NCBI GenBank assembly: GCA_009377375.1
Contig: WHUE01000004.1
Location: 1-64,000 of the forward strand
Reading direction: 5' to 3'
Length of the DNA stretch: 64,000 nt
From: Alphaproteobacteria bacterium
GTDB lineage: Bacteria; Pseudomonadota; Alphaproteobacteria; MPNO01; UBA2964
Shown here piece after piece: positions 63,257-64,000 of this stretch. Within the stretch, counting starts at the first letter, position 1. Every line of letters starts with the position of its first letter. The notes below the pieces were generated by a model. The model had not been told where the DNA came from. It searched no databases and saw only the letters and a list, made by a program, of their open reading frames with translations. The translations under genes were made by a program, and so were the position numbers.

Positions 63257-64000
63257 ATGCACGATCCATCGCCCGCGGACGGCCTCGCCGTCTATGTCCA
63301 CTGGCCGTTCTGCAAGGCCAAGTGTCCCTATTGCGACTTCAACAGCCATGTCCGCGCGGGCGTGGACCAGGGACGCTGGCGCGCGGCGCTGCTGGCGGAG
63401 ATCGACCATTACGCGACCGAAACCAAGGGGCGGGTCGTGACCAGCGTGTTCTTCGGCGGCGGCACGCCGTCGCTGATGCCGACGGAAACGGCAGCGGCGG
63501 CGATCGGGCGCATCCGCGACCGGTGGGACATGGCGCCCGATGCCGAGATCACGCTGGAAGCCAACCCGACCTCGTCCGAGGCCGCAAAGTTCGAGGCCCT
63601 GCATGCCGCCGGGGTCAACCGGCTGTCGCTGGGCGTGCAGGCGCTGGACGATTCCGACCTCGCCTTTCTGGGGCGCGAGCACTCCGCCCGGGAGGCGCTG
63701 GACGCCGTCGCGGCGGCGCAGCACGCCGTGCCGCGCAGCTCGTTCGACCTGATCTATGCCCGCCCCGGCCAGACCGCTTCGCGCTGGGCCGACGAGCTGG
63801 GCCGCGCGCTGGAGCTCGCGCACGGCCATATCTCGCTCTACCAGCTCACCATAGAGCGCGGCACGCCGTTCTTCGCCGCCCATCGCGACGGCGGCTTCGC
63901 CGTTCCGGACGACGATCTGGCCGCGACCCTGTTCGAGCAGACCCAGGCGGCGATGGACGCCGCCGGGATGCCGGCCTACGAGATATCCAACCATGCGGCG
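63257..64000 (+). CDS. hemW: Radical SAM heme chaperone HemW, partial at window edge
   Basis: LAVYVHWPFCKAKCPYCDFNSHV...VFFGGGTPSLM...ITLEANPTS...VNRLSLGVQALDD. Confidence 0.95.
   Translation, partial: MHDPSPADGLAVYVHWPFCKAKCPYCDFNSHVRAGVDQGRWRAALLAEIDHYATETKGRVVTSVFFGGGTPSLMPTETAAAAIGRIRDRWDMAPDAEITLEANPTSSEAAKFEALHAAGVNRLSLGVQALDDSDLAFLGREHSAREALDAVAAAQHAVPRSSFDLIYARPGQTASRWADELGRALELAHGHISLYQLTIERGTPFFAAHRDGGFAVPDDDLAATLFEQTQAAMDAAGMPAYEISNHAA

Overview
This 64 kb high-GC window looks like the chromosome of an alphaproteobacterium. That placement is inferred from gene content and synteny: irr-fabABI, lnt-xre-metK-trmB-rimP-nusA-ylxR-infB-rbfA-truB-rpsO-pnp, mucR/fur-olsBA-miaB-phoH-ybeY-corC, dnaKJ/dapB, hrcA-grpE/rph-rdgB-hemW. 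About 60 protein-coding genes are supported. I recognised no rRNA, tRNA, CRISPR array or intact mobile element. Most of the window is conserved housekeeping. Accessory or unusual items: (i) a PEP-mutase/nucleotidyltransferase fusion beside a YdjC/ChbG-like deacetylase and a divergent UDP-sugar dehydrogenase, a candidate phosphonate-decorated polysaccharide locus; (ii) a flavodoxin-fold oxidoreductase fused to a UbiA-type prenyltransferase, lying between dnaJ and dapB; (iii) a two-domain hypothetical gene split by one in-frame UGA directly followed by AUG; (iv) a VPxPA/PEP-CTERM surface protein preceded by a textbook sigma-54 -24/-12 element; (v) a TetR/RND module with a 28-bp near-perfect palindromic operator; (vi) ICE-like (Irr) boxes at the irr/rubrerythrin locus; (vii) a 15-bp REP-like sequence in inverted orientation flanking trmB-metK-xre. 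Long ORFs opposite real genes are high-GC shadow ORFs and were rejected. All calls come from reading the sequence; no database search was run.
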